From assembly GCF_001021505.1 (NCBI RefSeq), contig NZ_LDPO01000011.1, forward strand, positions 62,001 through 126,000: a stretch of 64,000 nt of DNA, written 5' to 3'. The notes beneath the pieces are model-generated. The model was not told the origin of the DNA, did not search any database, and saw only the letters and a list, made by a program, of their open reading frames with translations. Made by a program: the position numbers and the translations under genes. Positions 27,703 through 36,466 of this stretch are shown here, piece after piece. Within the stretch, counting starts at the first letter, position 1. The number at the start of each line of letters is the position of its first letter. Source of the DNA: Mycolicibacter heraklionensis (GTDB taxonomy: Bacteria > Actinomycetota > Actinomycetes > Mycobacteriales > Mycobacteriaceae).

Positions 27703-27921
27703 GGCTAACACACTAGCGGTGGTCGCAAGCGCGCCGGAGCCGGGCGAAGCGGGGCCACCGCCCATCAACCCCGGGCCGCTTAAATTGACGTGTACGTCAG
27801 AAAATATCGGGTTCACCCAGCGCCGCGCCGCTGATCGCGGCAAAGATCACGATCGGACTGCACGGTTGTCCCAAAAAAGTGCCGATCAACCTGTTGCGCA
27901 GACACCACCTGACCACCTAAC

Positions 27922-27950
27922 TTGGACATCAAGTGCGATTCAGGTAACAC
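27922..27950 (+). promoter_or_regulatory. Candidate whiB4 promoter
   Basis: TTGGAC (27922-27927), a 17-bp spacer and TAACAC (27945-27950), about 90 bp before the whiB4 GTG. Fits the mycobacterial SigA pattern reasonably. Confidence 0.4.
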
Positions 27951-27961
27951 TGATGAAGCGA

Positions 27962-27977
27962 TGTGGCGTAGATCGCA
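27962..27977. promoter_or_regulatory. Crp-like half-palindrome near the whiB4 start site
   Basis: TGTGG-N6-TCGCA against the Crp consensus TGTGA-N6-TCACA: 8 of 10 positions match. It would sit just downstream of the inferred transcription start. Crp itself is encoded at 32113-32787. Confidence 0.25.
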
Positions 27978-28040
27978 GTATTGGGTCGGCGCCGATGTTG
28001 AATAGGTGGCTGCCGGGGCGGCCGGGACGGAGGATCGTCA

Positions 28041-28421
28041 GTGTCTGTTGCAGGGACAGCGGTTCACAACACCAGCATGCCAACGGCTTCAGCATCCCAA
28101 GCATCCCAAACCCCCCGAACCGTGCTGCGCGGCGTGCAGGACGAGGGCCGAATCGCCTGGGTTTCCAAGGCCGTATGCCGCGGCGCGGACCCCGACGAAC
28201 TCTTCGTACGCGGTGCGGCACAACGCAAAGCCGCGGTGATCTGTCGGCACTGCCCGGTCGTGCTCGAATGTCTGGCCGACGCGCTGGACAACCGCGTCGA
28301 GTTCGGGGTGTGGGGCGGTATGACCGAGCGGCAACGCCGGGCACTGCTCAAGCAGCACCCCGAGGTGACCTCCTGGCGTGAGTACTTCGCCGCCCAGCGC
28401 AAGCAGCGTGACGCCGGCTGA
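28041..28421 (+). CDS. whiB4: WhiB-family iron-sulfur redox regulator
   Basis: 126 residues from GTG 28041, with GGAGG 7-11 bases upstream; an ATG at 28077 is a weaker alternative. The four cluster cysteines are at CRGADPDELF and the ICRHCPVVLEC motif, followed by the GVWGG turn and a basic C-terminus (RQRRALLKQ). WhiB proteins bind a [4Fe-4S] cluster that senses O2 and NO. Mycobacterial WhiB4 is reported to act as a redox-controlled DNA-condensing repressor of antioxidant and other genes. It is divergent from ponA2. Confidence 0.95.
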   Translation: MSVAGTAVHNTSMPTASASQASQTPRTVLRGVQDEGRIAWVSKAVCRGADPDELFVRGAAQRKAAVICRHCPVVLECLADALDNRVEFGVWGGMTERQRRALLKQHPEVTSWREYFAAQRKQRDAG

Positions 28422-28452
28422 CGCCCGGCTGAGTCCCTCTTCGCTTCTACTT

Positions 28453-29610
28453 CTACTTCTGCGCCGTGAGTTGATCGGCGATCGCGCCGAGCGCCTCCAA
28501 ATCGGAGACGTCGAACGGCAGTGACGGCACCCCGACGATAGGAACCCGCGGGTTGGCCCGGGTGAAACGCGACAGCAGTCGGATCTCGCGCTTGGCGGTA
28601 GCGCCGCGTTCGGCATGAATCTGCAGCGCCGCGATGGTGAGCGCCTTCGCCCCTTCGGGCAGCGATTCGCCGGTCTGGGGCTCCTGCAGCGTCTCGATCG
28701 CGTCGATGGCGCGCTCGATGGGCAGGTCGCACAACATCGGATGGGTGCGGTTGAGAATCAACCCGGCCAGCGGCATGTGTTCTTGGGAGAGTCGGTCGAC
28801 GAAGAACGACGCCTCCCGTAACGCGTCGGGCTCGGCCGCCGACACCACCACGAACTGGGTGCCGCGGCGCTTGAGCAGGTCGTAGGTGCGGTCGGCCTTC
28901 TCCCGGAAACCGCCGAAGGTGGCATCGAGGGACTGCACGAAATTCGCTGCATCGGAAAGCATTTGAGAACCCAGCACGGTCGACAGGGCTTTCATTGCCA
29001 GGCCGAGCGCGCCGGCGACCAGTTTGCCGATGCCCCGACCGGGGCCCAGCAGCAACTTCCACAGCCGACTGTCCATGAAGCTGCCCAGCCGCTTCGGCGC
29101 GTCCAGGAAGTCCAGGGCGTTGCGCGACGGTGGGGTGTCGACCACCACCAGATCCCAGCGGTCCTCGGCGAGCAGCTGGCCGAGCTTCTCCATCGCCATG
29201 TACTCCTGCGTGCCGGACAGCGAGGTGGCCACCGTTTGGTAGAACTGGTTGCCCAGGATCGCCTCGGCTCGCTCCGGGCCGGAGTACTGCGTCACCATCT
29301 CGTCGAAGGTGCGGCGCATGTCGAGCATCATCGCGTGCAGCTCACCCGGCACTTCCGCGGGCAGCGGAACCCGCTGCGGGTGATTGCCCAGGTCGTCGAT
29401 GCCCAGCGCCTGCGCCAGCCGACGGGCCGGGTCGATGGTCAGCACCACCACGGTGCGGCCGTATTCGGCGGCCCGCAGCGCCATCGACGCGGCGGTGGTG
29501 GTCTTGCCGACGCCGCCCGCGCCGCAACACACCACCACGCGGTTGGAGGTGTCGGCCAGGATCGCCGCCAAGTCCAGCGCCAGCGGCTTGCCGGTCGTAT
29601 CGGGTGTCAT
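28453..29610 (-). CDS. ArsA/GET3-like ATPase, second subunit (Rv3680-like)
   Basis: 385 residues. Deviant Walker [21 protein letters not shown] near residue 27, switch I/II region [17 protein letters not shown], and the SIMIBI-type layout of anion-transport ATPases. The [13 protein letters not shown] and LILNRTHPM stretches match the family. The start overlaps the partner gene at 29607 by 4 bp. In M. tuberculosis the orthologous pair Rv3679-Rv3680 (I recall it being called BagA/BagB) forms a complex and its loss sensitises cells when glycerol is the carbon source. No arsenic genes are near, so an arsenic role is unlikely. Confidence 0.9.
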   Translation of the reverse strand: MTPDTTGKPLALDLAAILADTSNRVVVCCGAGGVGKTTTAASMALRAAEYGRTVVVLTIDPARRLAQALGIDDLGNHPQRVPLPAEVPGELHAMMLDMRRTFDEMVTQYSGPERAEAILGNQFYQTVATSLSGTQEYMAMEKLGQLLAEDRWDLVVVDTPPSRNALDFLDAPKRLGSFMDSRLWKLLLGPGRGIGKLVAGALGLAMKALSTVLGSQMLSDAANFVQSLDATFGGFREKADRTYDLLKRRGTQFVVVSAAEPDALREASFFVDRLSQEHMPLAGLILNRTHPMLCDLPIERAIDAIETLQEPQTGESLPEGAKALTIAALQIHAERGATAKREIRLLSRFTRANPRVPIVGVPSLPFDVSDLEALGAIADQLTAQK

Positions 29611-30629
29611 CGAACCCCCTGTTGGCCGAGAATTTCCGAGAGCTCATAGAGGCTGCCGAGGTCGACACCGTCGGTGATCGTCGGCAGATGCAGGCGCGGC
29701 ACATCCAACTGCTGCAGCTGCTCGGCCGTTTCGGTCCGGGCGCTGATGAGGGTGGCGTGCTGGATGGTTTCGGTCAGCAGACCTGCGAAGTCGTCGTCGG
29801 CCAGGGTGATCCCCGCCGCGGCCAGCCCGGCCCGGACCGCATCGGCGTCGACGACACCTTCGGCTGCCTTGGCCAGGTCGGCGGGATCCAGGTGAGCGGG
29901 GATGTCGCGGTTGACGATCACGCTGCCGATCGGCAGGTCCAGCTCGCGCAGCTCGTCGATGGCCTCCAGGGTCTCCTGCATCGGCAGGGCCTCCAGCAGT
30001 GTCACCAGGTGGATCGCGGTCTGATCGGAGTGCAGCAGCTTCACCACGCCGTCAGCCTGCGAGTGCACCGGGCCGCCCTTGGCCAATTGCGACACCGCCT
30101 TGGTGACGTCGAGGAACCGGGCGATCCGGCCGGTCGGCGGCGCATCCACCACGACCGCGTCGTAGACCGGCTTGTTGTTCTTGTCGGTCTGGATCACGTG
30201 GTACTTGATCTTGCCGGTGAGGATGACGTCGCGCAGGCCGGGCGCGATCGTGGTCGCGAACTCGACCGCCCCGACGCGCCGCATCGCCCGCCCGGCGATC
30301 CCCAGGTTGTAGAACAGGTCGAGGTATTCCAGGAACGCGGCCTCGATGTCCATGGCCAGCGCGTCGACCTGCCCACCGCCCTCGGCGGTCGCCACCTTGA
30401 GCGGATCGATGGGTAGCGGCGGCACGTCAAAGAGTTGCGCAATGCCTTGGCGCTCTTCGACTTCCACCAGCAGCACCCGGCGGCCTCCGGCCGCCAACGA
30501 CAACGCCAGCGCGGCCGCCACCGTCGACTTGCCGGTACCGCCCTTGCCGGTCACGAAATGCAGCCGGGCCTTCGTCAATCGCGAAGGCCAGCCGAGAGCA
30601 GGCCCGCTGCTGGATGTGGCTGTCACCAC
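29607..30629 (-). CDS. ArsA/GET3-like ATPase, first subunit (Rv3679-like)
   Basis: 340 residues. Deviant Walker [21 protein letters not shown] near residue 27, with the signature lysine of the ArsA/GET3/MinD class. [19 protein letters not shown] is the switch II region, and [15 protein letters not shown] the family-specific segment. GET3 relatives deliver tail-anchored proteins in eukaryotes; the actinobacterial pair is thought to be a distinct ATPase complex. The first gene of a two-gene operon; the divergent gene at 30677 begins 47 bp away. Confidence 0.9.
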   Translation of the reverse strand: MVTATSSSGPALGWPSRLTKARLHFVTGKGGTGKSTVAAALALSLAAGGRRVLLVEVEERQGIAQLFDVPPLPIDPLKVATAEGGGQVDALAMDIEAAFLEYLDLFYNLGIAGRAMRRVGAVEFATTIAPGLRDVILTGKIKYHVIQTDKNNKPVYDAVVVDAPPTGRIARFLDVTKAVSQLAKGGPVHSQADGVVKLLHSDQTAIHLVTLLEALPMQETLEAIDELRELDLPIGSVIVNRDIPAHLDPADLAKAAEGVVDADAVRAGLAAAGITLADDDFAGLLTETIQHATLISARTETAEQLQQLDVPRLHLPTITDGVDLGSLYELSEILGQQGVR

Positions 30630-30676
30630 TGCATGCTAACCAAGGGCTTGAGCGTCCTAGCGATAAGCTCGCTGCC

Positions 30677-30838
30677 ATGAGTCAACGCACGGTCTGGGAG
30701 TACGCCACCGTCCCCTTGATCACGCACGCCACCAAGCAGATCCTCGACCAGTGGGGAGAAGACGGCTGGGAGCTGGTCTCGGTGCTGCCCGGGCCTTCCG
30801 GTGAGCAGCTCATCGCCTTCCTGAAGCGCCCGCAATGA
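30677..30838 (+). CDS. DUF4177 small protein
   Basis: 53 residues (MSQRTVWEYATVPLITHATK); the frame extends upstream, but ATG 30677 matches the family start. WEYATVPL, LDQWGEDGWELVSVLP and IAFLKRP are the DUF4177 pattern, a tiny beta-alpha-beta domain found across bacteria with no assigned function. It overlaps the RidA gene by 4 bp (ATGA), so the two are co-translated. The homologue in M. tuberculosis is the small gene next to Rv3678c. Confidence 0.85.
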   Translation: MSQRTVWEYATVPLITHATKQILDQWGEDGWELVSVLPGPSGEQLIAFLKRPQ

Positions 30839-31302
30839 GCTGGCGGGCCCGGCTGACCGAACTCGGCATCGACCTGCCCGACGTGGTGACGCCGCTGGCG
30901 GCCTACGTGCCGGCGGTACGCACCGGCAACCTCGTCTACACCTCCGGTCAGCTGCCGATGCAGGCCGGAGAGTTGCCGCGCACCGGAAAGGTGGGCGCGG
31001 AGGTCAGCCCGGAGGACGGTCACGCACTGGCCCGGATCTGCGCTCTCAACGCGCTGGCCGCGGTGGATGCGCTGGTCGGGCTCGACGCCGTGACCCGGGT
31101 CGTCAAGGTCGTCGGGTTCGTCGCGTCGGCGCCGAACTTCAACGGGCAGCCCGCCGTGGTCAACGGGGCCTCCGAACTGTTGGGTGAGGTGTTCGGCGAC
31201 GCCGGCAAGCACGCCCGCTCCGCGGTCGGGGTCTCCGAGCTGCCGCTGAACGCGCCGGTGGAGGTCGAGTTGATCGTCGAGCTGAAGGCCGCGGCGGAGT
31301 AG
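30835..31302 (+). CDS. RidA-family (YjgF/Rv3678c-like) protein
   Basis: 155 residues. RidA/YjgF fold: VRTGNLVYTSGQLPM, ARICALNALAAVDALVGL, VVKVVGFVAS and a trimer-type C-terminus. Canonical RidA hydrolyses reactive enamine/imine intermediates, especially from PLP enzymes, with an invariant Arg; this member belongs to a variant subgroup with an N-terminal extension (MSWRARLTELGIDLPDVV), so the activity may differ. It is translationally coupled to the DUF4177 gene and followed 7 bp later by the metallo-hydrolase. Confidence 0.88.
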   Translation: MSWRARLTELGIDLPDVVTPLAAYVPAVRTGNLVYTSGQLPMQAGELPRTGKVGAEVSPEDGHALARICALNALAAVDALVGLDAVTRVVKVVGFVASAPNFNGQPAVVNGASELLGEVFGDAGKHARSAVGVSELPLNAPVEVELIVELKAAAE

Positions 31303-31309
31303 CGCAGCG

Positions 31310-32086
31310 GTGTCGGCCAGTCATCCCGCCTACGGTCGGCTGCGGCCGGTCACCGAGACCGCGTCGGTGCTGCTGGCCGACAACCCCGGCCTGATGACTT
31401 TGGAGGGCACCAACACCTGGGTGCTGCGCGGGCCGGGCAGCGACGAGGTGGTGATCGTCGACCCGGGTCCCGACGACGACGAGCACATCGGCCGGCTCGC
31501 CGAGGTCGGCCGGATCGCCCTGGTGCTGATCAGCCACCGGCACTTCGATCACACCGAGGGCATCGACAAGCTGGTGGACGCCGTCGGGGCACCGGTGTAC
31601 TCGGCGGGTAGCGGATTTCAGCGTCGGCTCGGCGGCGGTCTGACCGACGGTCAGGTGATCGATGCCGCCGGGCTGCGGATCACCGTGTTCGCCACTCCGG
31701 GGCATACCGCCGACTCGCTGTCGTTCGTGCTCGACGACGCCGTCCTGACCGCCGACACCGTGCTGGGCCGGGGCACCGCCGTCATCGACAGTGAAGACGG
31801 CGACCTGACGCGCTACCTGGACTCACTGCGGCGGCTGCGCGGGCTGGGTGGACGCACGGTGCTGCCCGGCCACGGACCGGAGCTGGGCAACATCGAGGCG
31901 GTGGCCAGCGGCTACCTGGAGCATCGCGAACAGCGGCTCGACCAGGTGCGCTCGGCGCTGGCCGCGCTGGGTGAGGACGCCACCGCCCGTCAGGTGGTCG
32001 AACACGTCTACACCGACGTCGACGAGGAGCTCTGGGGCGCCGCCGAATGGTCGGTGCAGGCCCAGCTGAACTACCTGCGGGGCTGA
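31310..32086 (+). CDS. Metallo-beta-lactamase-fold hydrolase (Rv3677c-like)
   Basis: 258 residues from GTG 31310. The zinc ligands are SHRHFDHTEG (HxHxDH), a later TPGHTADSLSFVL histidine, the bridging Asp in LTADTVLG and the final His in LPGHGPELG. C-terminal helices (HREQRLDQVRSALAAL) and the WSVQAQLNYL end match the LACTB2-like group, whose human member is a single-strand endoribonuclease. Substrate in mycobacteria unknown. It forms one operon with the DUF4177 and RidA genes and is convergent with crp. Confidence 0.88.
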   Translation: MSASHPAYGRLRPVTETASVLLADNPGLMTLEGTNTWVLRGPGSDEVVIVDPGPDDDEHIGRLAEVGRIALVLISHRHFDHTEGIDKLVDAVGAPVYSAGSGFQRRLGGGLTDGQVIDAAGLRITVFATPGHTADSLSFVLDDAVLTADTVLGRGTAVIDSEDGDLTRYLDSLRRLRGLGGRTVLPGHGPELGNIEAVASGYLEHREQRLDQVRSALAALGEDATARQVVEHVYTDVDEELWGAAEWSVQAQLNYLRG

Positions 32087-32112
32087 GTCACCGCCGCTCG
32101 GCGAACAGGTAC

Positions 32113-32787
32113 CTAGCGCGCTCGGCGGGCCAGCCGCTCGGAGTCGGAGATCAGCACGCTCTTGCCCTCGAGCCGGATCCAGCCGCGGTGGGCGAAGTCG
32201 GCCAGCGCCTTGTTCACCGTCTCCCGCGAAGCCCCGACCAGCTGGGCGATCTCTTCCTGGGTCAGGTCGTGGGTGACCCGCAGGGCCCCGCCTTCCTGGG
32301 TGCCGAACCGTTGCGCCAGCTGCAGCAGCTGCTTGGCGACCCGGCCGGGCACGTCGGTGAAGATCAGGTCGGCCAGGTTGTTGTTGGTGCGGCGCAGCCG
32401 GCGGGCCAGCACCCGCAGCAGCTGCTCGGCGATCTCGGGCCGGTCGGAGATCCACGACCGCAGGGCGTCGCGGTCCATCGAGACCGCGCGCACCTCGGTG
32501 ATCGTGGTGGCGCTCGAGGTCCGGGGGCCGGGGTCGAAGATCGACAACTCACCGAACATGTCCGAGGGACCCATGATGGTCAGGAGGTTTTCCCGGCCGT
32601 CGGGGGACCGCCGGCCGATCTTCACTTTCCCGGAGACGATGATGTACAGCCGGTCGCCGGGCTCTCCCTCTGCGAACACGGTGTGTCCGCGCGGAAAGTC
32701 CACGGGCTGAAGCTGCTTGGTCAGCGCGGCTACGGCGCTGGGCTCAACTCCCTGGAAGATTCCGGCCCTCGCCAGGATCTCGTCCAC
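32113..32787 (-). CDS. crp: cAMP receptor protein, Crp/Fnr family regulator
   Basis: 224 residues from GTG 32787, with AAGGGG 5 bases upstream. An N-terminal cyclic-nucleotide-binding barrel ([20 protein letters not shown], phosphate cassette near [20 protein letters not shown]), a long dimer helix, and a C-terminal winged helix ([20 protein letters not shown]) are clear. It is a global regulator binding TGTGA-N6-TCACA. Corresponds to Rv3676. A class III adenylate cyclase (55938-57593) is in the same window. A tiny membrane ORF lies between it and nth. Confidence 0.96.
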   Translation of the reverse strand: MDEILARAGIFQGVEPSAVAALTKQLQPVDFPRGHTVFAEGEPGDRLYIIVSGKVKIGRRSPDGRENLLTIMGPSDMFGELSIFDPGPRTSSATTITEVRAVSMDRDALRSWISDRPEIAEQLLRVLARRLRRTNNNLADLIFTDVPGRVAKQLLQLAQRFGTQEGGALRVTHDLTQEEIAQLVGASRETVNKALADFAHRGWIRLEGKSVLISDSERLARRAR

Positions 32788-32891
32788 GATGCCCCTTAGA
32801 TGTTTTTGATGAAGGTTTGAAATCGTAAGCGCGGGCCGCTACCCGGCCAGCCACCTGAGTCTAGAGCCAGGCGTCAAGCGAGGTTACAACG

Positions 32892-33032
32892 CTACACACG
32901 GTTGGCATGCCGATTCGGAGGAAACTGCGGGTTCCTCTGCTGCTCCCGGCTCAGCCCGGTTTCGATGCGTTCCAGCCCGACCGCTGACAGCATCAGCAGC
33001 GTCGGGACGGCGGTGATCAGCAACCAGGACAC
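32892..33032 (-). CDS. Tiny membrane protein (Rv3675-like)
   Basis: 46 residues, GTG 33032 to TAG 32892-32894. It reads [20 protein letters not shown], then [13 protein letters not shown] and a polar tail: one membrane helix and a short cytoplasmic end. The N-terminus and position between crp and nth match my memory of the small Rv3675 membrane protein, although this version is much shorter than the roughly 125 residues I recall. No strong ribosome site. Function unknown. Confidence 0.5.
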   Translation of the reverse strand: MSWLLITAVPTLLMLSAVGLERIETGLSREQQRNPQFPPNRHANRV

Positions 33033-33098
33033 AAGTCGTCAGTAAACATGGGCAAGGTCTCGTTGGGGTCACGAATTAGTACCCTGTCGGAGGTGACA

Positions 33099-33845
33099 GT
33101 GGACAAAGCCGCCCGTGCGGCGCGGACGGAGACTCGGACCGGGCTGGTCCGGCGCGCTCGTCGGATGAATCGGACTCTGGCGCAGGCCTTTCCCGATGCC
33201 CACTGCGAGTTGGACTTCACCACGCCCCTGGAGCTGGCCGTTGCGACGGTGCTGTCCGCCCAATGCACCGACGTACGGGTGAACCTGACGACGCCGGCGT
33301 TGTTCGCCCGGTACCCCACGGCCCTGGACTACGCCCAAGCCGACCGCGCCGAGCTCGAAGAGATGATCCGGCCCACCGGCTTCTACCGCAACAAGGCGGC
33401 TTCCCTGATCAATCTGGGGCAGGCCCTGGTCGAGCGCTTCGACGGGGAACTGCCCGACACCATGGAAGAACTGGTGCGCCTGCCCGGCGTAGGCCGCAAG
33501 ACCGCCAACGTGATCCTGGGCAATGCGTTCGGGGTTCCGGGCATCACCGTGGACACCCACTTCGGCCGTCTGGTGCGGCGCTGGGCCTGGACCACCGAGG
33601 AAGACCCGGTGAAGGTCGAGCACGCGGTCGGTGAGCTGATCGAACGCAAGGAGTGGACGCTGCTCAGCCACCGGGTGATCTTCCACGGCCGACGGGTCTG
33701 CCACGCCCGCAAGCCGGCTTGCGGCGTGTGCCTGCTGGCCAAGGACTGCCCCTCGTTCGGCATCGGGCCCACCGACCCGATGGAGGCCGCTGCGCTGGTC
33801 AAAGGCCCCGAGACCGAACACCTGCTGGCCCTGGCCGGGCTGTAG
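33099..33845 (+). CDS. nth: Endonuclease III (DNA glycosylase/AP lyase)
   Basis: 248 residues if GTG 33099 is used, chosen because GGAGGT ends 4 bases upstream; GTG 33093 or the open frame from 33048 are alternatives. The HhH motif [20 protein letters not shown] contains the catalytic lysine, [11 protein letters not shown] the catalytic aspartate, and the C-terminal cysteines follow C-x6-C-x2-C-x5-C ([17 protein letters not shown]), the [4Fe-4S] cluster. It removes oxidised pyrimidines in base excision repair. Corresponds to Rv3674c. Followed 14 bp later by the thioredoxin-like gene. Confidence 0.94.
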   Translation: MDKAARAARTETRTGLVRRARRMNRTLAQAFPDAHCELDFTTPLELAVATVLSAQCTDVRVNLTTPALFARYPTALDYAQADRAELEEMIRPTGFYRNKAASLINLGQALVERFDGELPDTMEELVRLPGVGRKTANVILGNAFGVPGITVDTHFGRLVRRWAWTTEEDPVKVEHAVGELIERKEWTLLSHRVIFHGRRVCHARKPACGVCLLAKDCPSFGIGPTDPMEAAALVKGPETEHLLALAGL

Positions 33846-33859
33846 CGGCCGGCACCCGG

Positions 33860-34486
33860 ATGAGCGGTTCAACGCGGTGGACCCTGACAGGGCTAGCGGT
33901 GCTGGCGGTGGTGGCCGCGCTGCTCACCGGGTTGGTGACCGAACTGCTGCGGGAACCGGCAGCACCGCGTCCCAGCGCGCCCGTCGCCGCCGCCGGCCAA
34001 GACCTGAGTGCCCTGCGGCAGCGCGCCGACCTGCCGCCCTGTCAGGTGGGGCCGGGCCAGACCGGGCCGAGCGCCCTGAGCGGCGTCACCGTCGAGTGCG
34101 CGGCCGACGGTTCGCCCGTCAACGTGGCGTCGATGTTCGCCGGCCGGCGGGTGGTGCTGAATCTGTGGGCGTACTGGTGTGGGCCGTGTCGGGATGAGTT
34201 GCGGGCGTTCGCCGAATACCAGCGTCGGGTCGGGCCGGCCGTCACGGTGGTGACGGTGCATCAAGACGACAACCAAGCCGCCGGGCTGGCACTGCTGGCC
34301 GAACTGGGCGTCCGGCTGCCCACCCTGCAAGACGGCCGCCGGCAGCTTGCGGCGGCGTTACGGGTGCCCAACGTGATGCCCGCGACCGTGGTGCTGGCCT
34401 CGGACGGTAGCGTTGCCCGCATCCTGCCGCAGCCCTTCGCCAATGCCGAAGAGATCGCCGCCGCCGTCGAGAACAGCGGCCGCTGA
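33860..34486 (+). CDS. TlpA-type membrane-anchored thioredoxin-like protein (Rv3673c-like)
   Basis: 208 residues. N-terminal helix (LTGLAVLAVVAALLTGLVTE) as anchor, then an extracytoplasmic thioredoxin-fold domain with the active site WAYWCGPCRDEL, an MFAGRRVVLNLW lead strand and the cis-proline region NVMPATVVL. An extra pair of cysteines (LPPCQVG and VECAADG) is typical of actinobacterial members. Likely reduces or isomerises disulfides at the outer face of the membrane, for example on cytochrome c or envelope proteins. Located in the nth-TlpA-Nudix-marP operon. Confidence 0.88.
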   Translation: MSGSTRWTLTGLAVLAVVAALLTGLVTELLREPAAPRPSAPVAAAGQDLSALRQRADLPPCQVGPGQTGPSALSGVTVECAADGSPVNVASMFAGRRVVLNLWAYWCGPCRDELRAFAEYQRRVGPAVTVVTVHQDDNQAAGLALLAELGVRLPTLQDGRRQLAAALRVPNVMPATVVLASDGSVARILPQPFANAEEIAAAVENSGR

Positions 34487-34523
34487 TGTGGGGTGATCAG
34501 GATCCGGCACAGAGGGAGGCGCG

Positions 34524-35276
34524 GTGAGCGCTGGGGATTCCCGGTCTCAGGCCCCGTCCTGGCTGCGCCCGCTGGTCGACAATGTCGAGAAGGTGCCGAC
34601 GGCCTACCTGCACCGGCTGCCCGCCGATGTTCGCGCGATGATCGCGGCGGCCAACGCCAAAGCCAGCGTCACCCGGCGCGGGCGCGACGCGGCGGTGCTG
34701 GTGCTGTTCTCCGGCCCGCCGGGCGGCCCGCCGGAGGCGATATCGGAATCGGCTGACCTGCTGGTCACGGTGCGGGCCTCAACGCTGCGCCATCATGCCG
34801 GACAGGCCGCGTTCCCGGGTGGCGCGGTCGACGCGGGCGACGACGGGCCGATTGCCACCGCGCTGCGGGAGGCCAACGAGGAGACCGGCATCGATCCGGG
34901 CCGGGTGCACCCGCTGGTCACGTTGGACAAGATTTTCATCGCCCCCTCGGGATTCCAGGTGGTGCCGGTGCTGGCGTACTCCGAGGATCCCGGGCCGGTG
35001 ACCGCGGTGGACCCGGGCGAGACCGCAATCGTGGCCCGCGTTCCAGTCCGGGCATTCATCAACCCCGAGAACCGGTTGATGGTTTACCGTGATGCGCGCA
35101 GTCGGCGTTGGGCTATGCCGGCGTTCCGGCTCAACCAGATGCTCGTTTGGGGATTCACCGCCCAGGTGATCTCGGCGATGCTGGATGTGGCCGGCTGGGC
35201 ACAGCCCTGGGACACCAGCGAGGTACTTGGCCTGGACGAGGCCATGGCGCAGGTTGGAGGAGAAGGCGGGATATGA
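34524..35276 (+). CDS. Nudix hydrolase, CoA pyrophosphatase type (Rv3672c-like)
   Basis: 250 residues from GTG 34524, preceded by GGGAGG. The UPF0035 CoA-pyrophosphatase signature TLRHHAGQAAFPGG leads directly into the Nudix box, GGAVDAGD through ALREANEETGI (G-x5-E-x7-REUxEExGU, with the first Glu replaced by Asp). Members hydrolyse CoA or acyl-CoA to phosphopantetheine and 3',5'-ADP. The stop overlaps the marP start by 4 bp (ATGA). Confidence 0.88.
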   Translation: MSAGDSRSQAPSWLRPLVDNVEKVPTAYLHRLPADVRAMIAAANAKASVTRRGRDAAVLVLFSGPPGGPPEAISESADLLVTVRASTLRHHAGQAAFPGGAVDAGDDGPIATALREANEETGIDPGRVHPLVTLDKIFIAPSGFQVVPVLAYSEDPGPVTAVDPGETAIVARVPVRAFINPENRLMVYRDARSRRWAMPAFRLNQMLVWGFTAQVISAMLDVAGWAQPWDTSEVLGLDEAMAQVGGEGGI

Positions 35277-36466
35277 CGTCGTCGCAGTGGCTGGACATCG
35301 CCGTGCTGGCGATCGCCTTCGTTGCCGCAGTGTCCGGCTGGCGCTCCGGCGCGCTGGGCTCCCTACTCTCTTTCGTCGGTGTTGCCTTAGGGGCGATGGC
35401 CGGGGTGTTGCTGGCTCCGCACCTGATCGAGAGCGTCTCCGGTGCTCGGCTGAAACTGTTCGCCGCGCTATTTCTGATCCTGGCCATGGTGGTCATCGGT
35501 GAGGTCGCCGGAGTGGTGCTGGGCCGGGCGGTGCGCGGAGCGATCCGCAACCCCGGTGTCCGGGGCGTCGACTCCGTCGTCGGGGTGGTGCTGCAGCTGG
35601 GGGTGGTGCTGATCGCGGCCTGGCTGCTGGCCACCCCGCTGACCGCATCCGATCAGCCGAACCTGGCCGCCGCCGTCAACGATTCGCGAGTGTTGCGTCA
35701 GGTCGACGACGTCGCGCCGCGTTGGCTCAAGAACGTGCCCCGCCGGCTGTCGGCGGTGCTCGACGATTCCGGGCTGCCCGCCGTGCTGGAGCCGTTCAGC
35801 CACGCCCCGATCGCCGCGGTGGATGCGCCGGACCCGGCGCTGGCAGCCAGTCCGATCGTGGAAGCCACCGCGCCGAGTGTGCTGCGGATCCGCGGGGTGG
35901 CGCCCAACTGCCAGAAAGTGTTGGAGGGCACCGGATTCGTCATCTCACCTACCCGGGTGATGACGAACGCACACGTGGTCGCCGGCTCGGACAGCGTCAC
36001 CGTGGAGAGCGGCACCAAGTCCTATGAGGCCACGGTGATCTCCTTCGACCCCAAGGAAGACATCTCCATCCTGGCGGTGCCCGATCTGCCGTTGCCGCCG
36101 TTGGCGTTCGCCCCGTCCCCGGCCGAGGCCGACACCGACGCACTGGTGCTGGGCTACCCCGGCGGCGGGGTGTTCGAGGCCACCCCGGCCCGAATCCGCG
36201 ACGTCATCAACCTCGAGGGTCCCGACATCTACCGCAACACGACTGTCACCCGCCGGGTGTACACCATCAGAGGCACTGTGCAGCAAGGTAATTCCGGAGG
36301 CCCCATGATCGACATGGACGGCCGGGTGATCGGTGTGGTGTTCGGTGCCGCGGTCGACGACGCCGACACCGGGTTCGTCATGACCGCCGAGGAGGTGGCG
36401 GGCCAGCTCGCCCGCATCGGCGACACCCAGCCGGTCTCGACACAGACCTGTGTCGGGGGAGAGTGA
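35273..36466 (+). CDS. marP: Membrane serine protease MarP (acid resistance)
   Basis: 397 residues, the same length as M. tuberculosis MarP (Rv3671c). Four N-terminal membrane helices (DIAVLAIAFVAAVSGW onward, CvpA-like) are followed by a periplasmic chymotrypsin-fold protease with catalytic His in VMTNAHVVAG (about 235), Asp in DPKEDISIL and Ser in QQGNSGGPM. Cys residues near ANAPNC-like APNCQKV and in the C-terminal TQTCVGGE fit the known disulfide that locks the active form. MarP is needed to keep cytoplasmic pH and for survival in acid and oxidative stress, acting on the peptidoglycan hydrolase RipA. Last gene of the nth operon. Confidence 0.95.
   Translation: MTSSQWLDIAVLAIAFVAAVSGWRSGALGSLLSFVGVALGAMAGVLLAPHLIESVSGARLKLFAALFLILAMVVIGEVAGVVLGRAVRGAIRNPGVRGVDSVVGVVLQLGVVLIAAWLLATPLTASDQPNLAAAVNDSRVLRQVDDVAPRWLKNVPRRLSAVLDDSGLPAVLEPFSHAPIAAVDAPDPALAASPIVEATAPSVLRIRGVAPNCQKVLEGTGFVISPTRVMTNAHVVAGSDSVTVESGTKSYEATVISFDPKEDISILAVPDLPLPPLAFAPSPAEADTDALVLGYPGGGVFEATPARIRDVINLEGPDIYRNTTVTRRVYTIRGTVQQGNSGGPMIDMDGRVIGVVFGAAVDDADTGFVMTAEEVAGQLARIGDTQPVSTQTCVGGE

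Larger units (their letters stand above)
27703..28040. other. Divergent ponA2/whiB4 intergenic region
   Basis: 338 bp. It holds a candidate whiB4 promoter (27922-27950) and a Crp-like site (27962-27977). No protein-coding frame is convincing. Confidence 0.5.

Noticed and set aside
28453..30629. Arsenic resistance operon
   Set aside because: The ArsA-like pair has no arsB, arsC or arsR neighbour and matches the actinobacterial GET-like pair instead.
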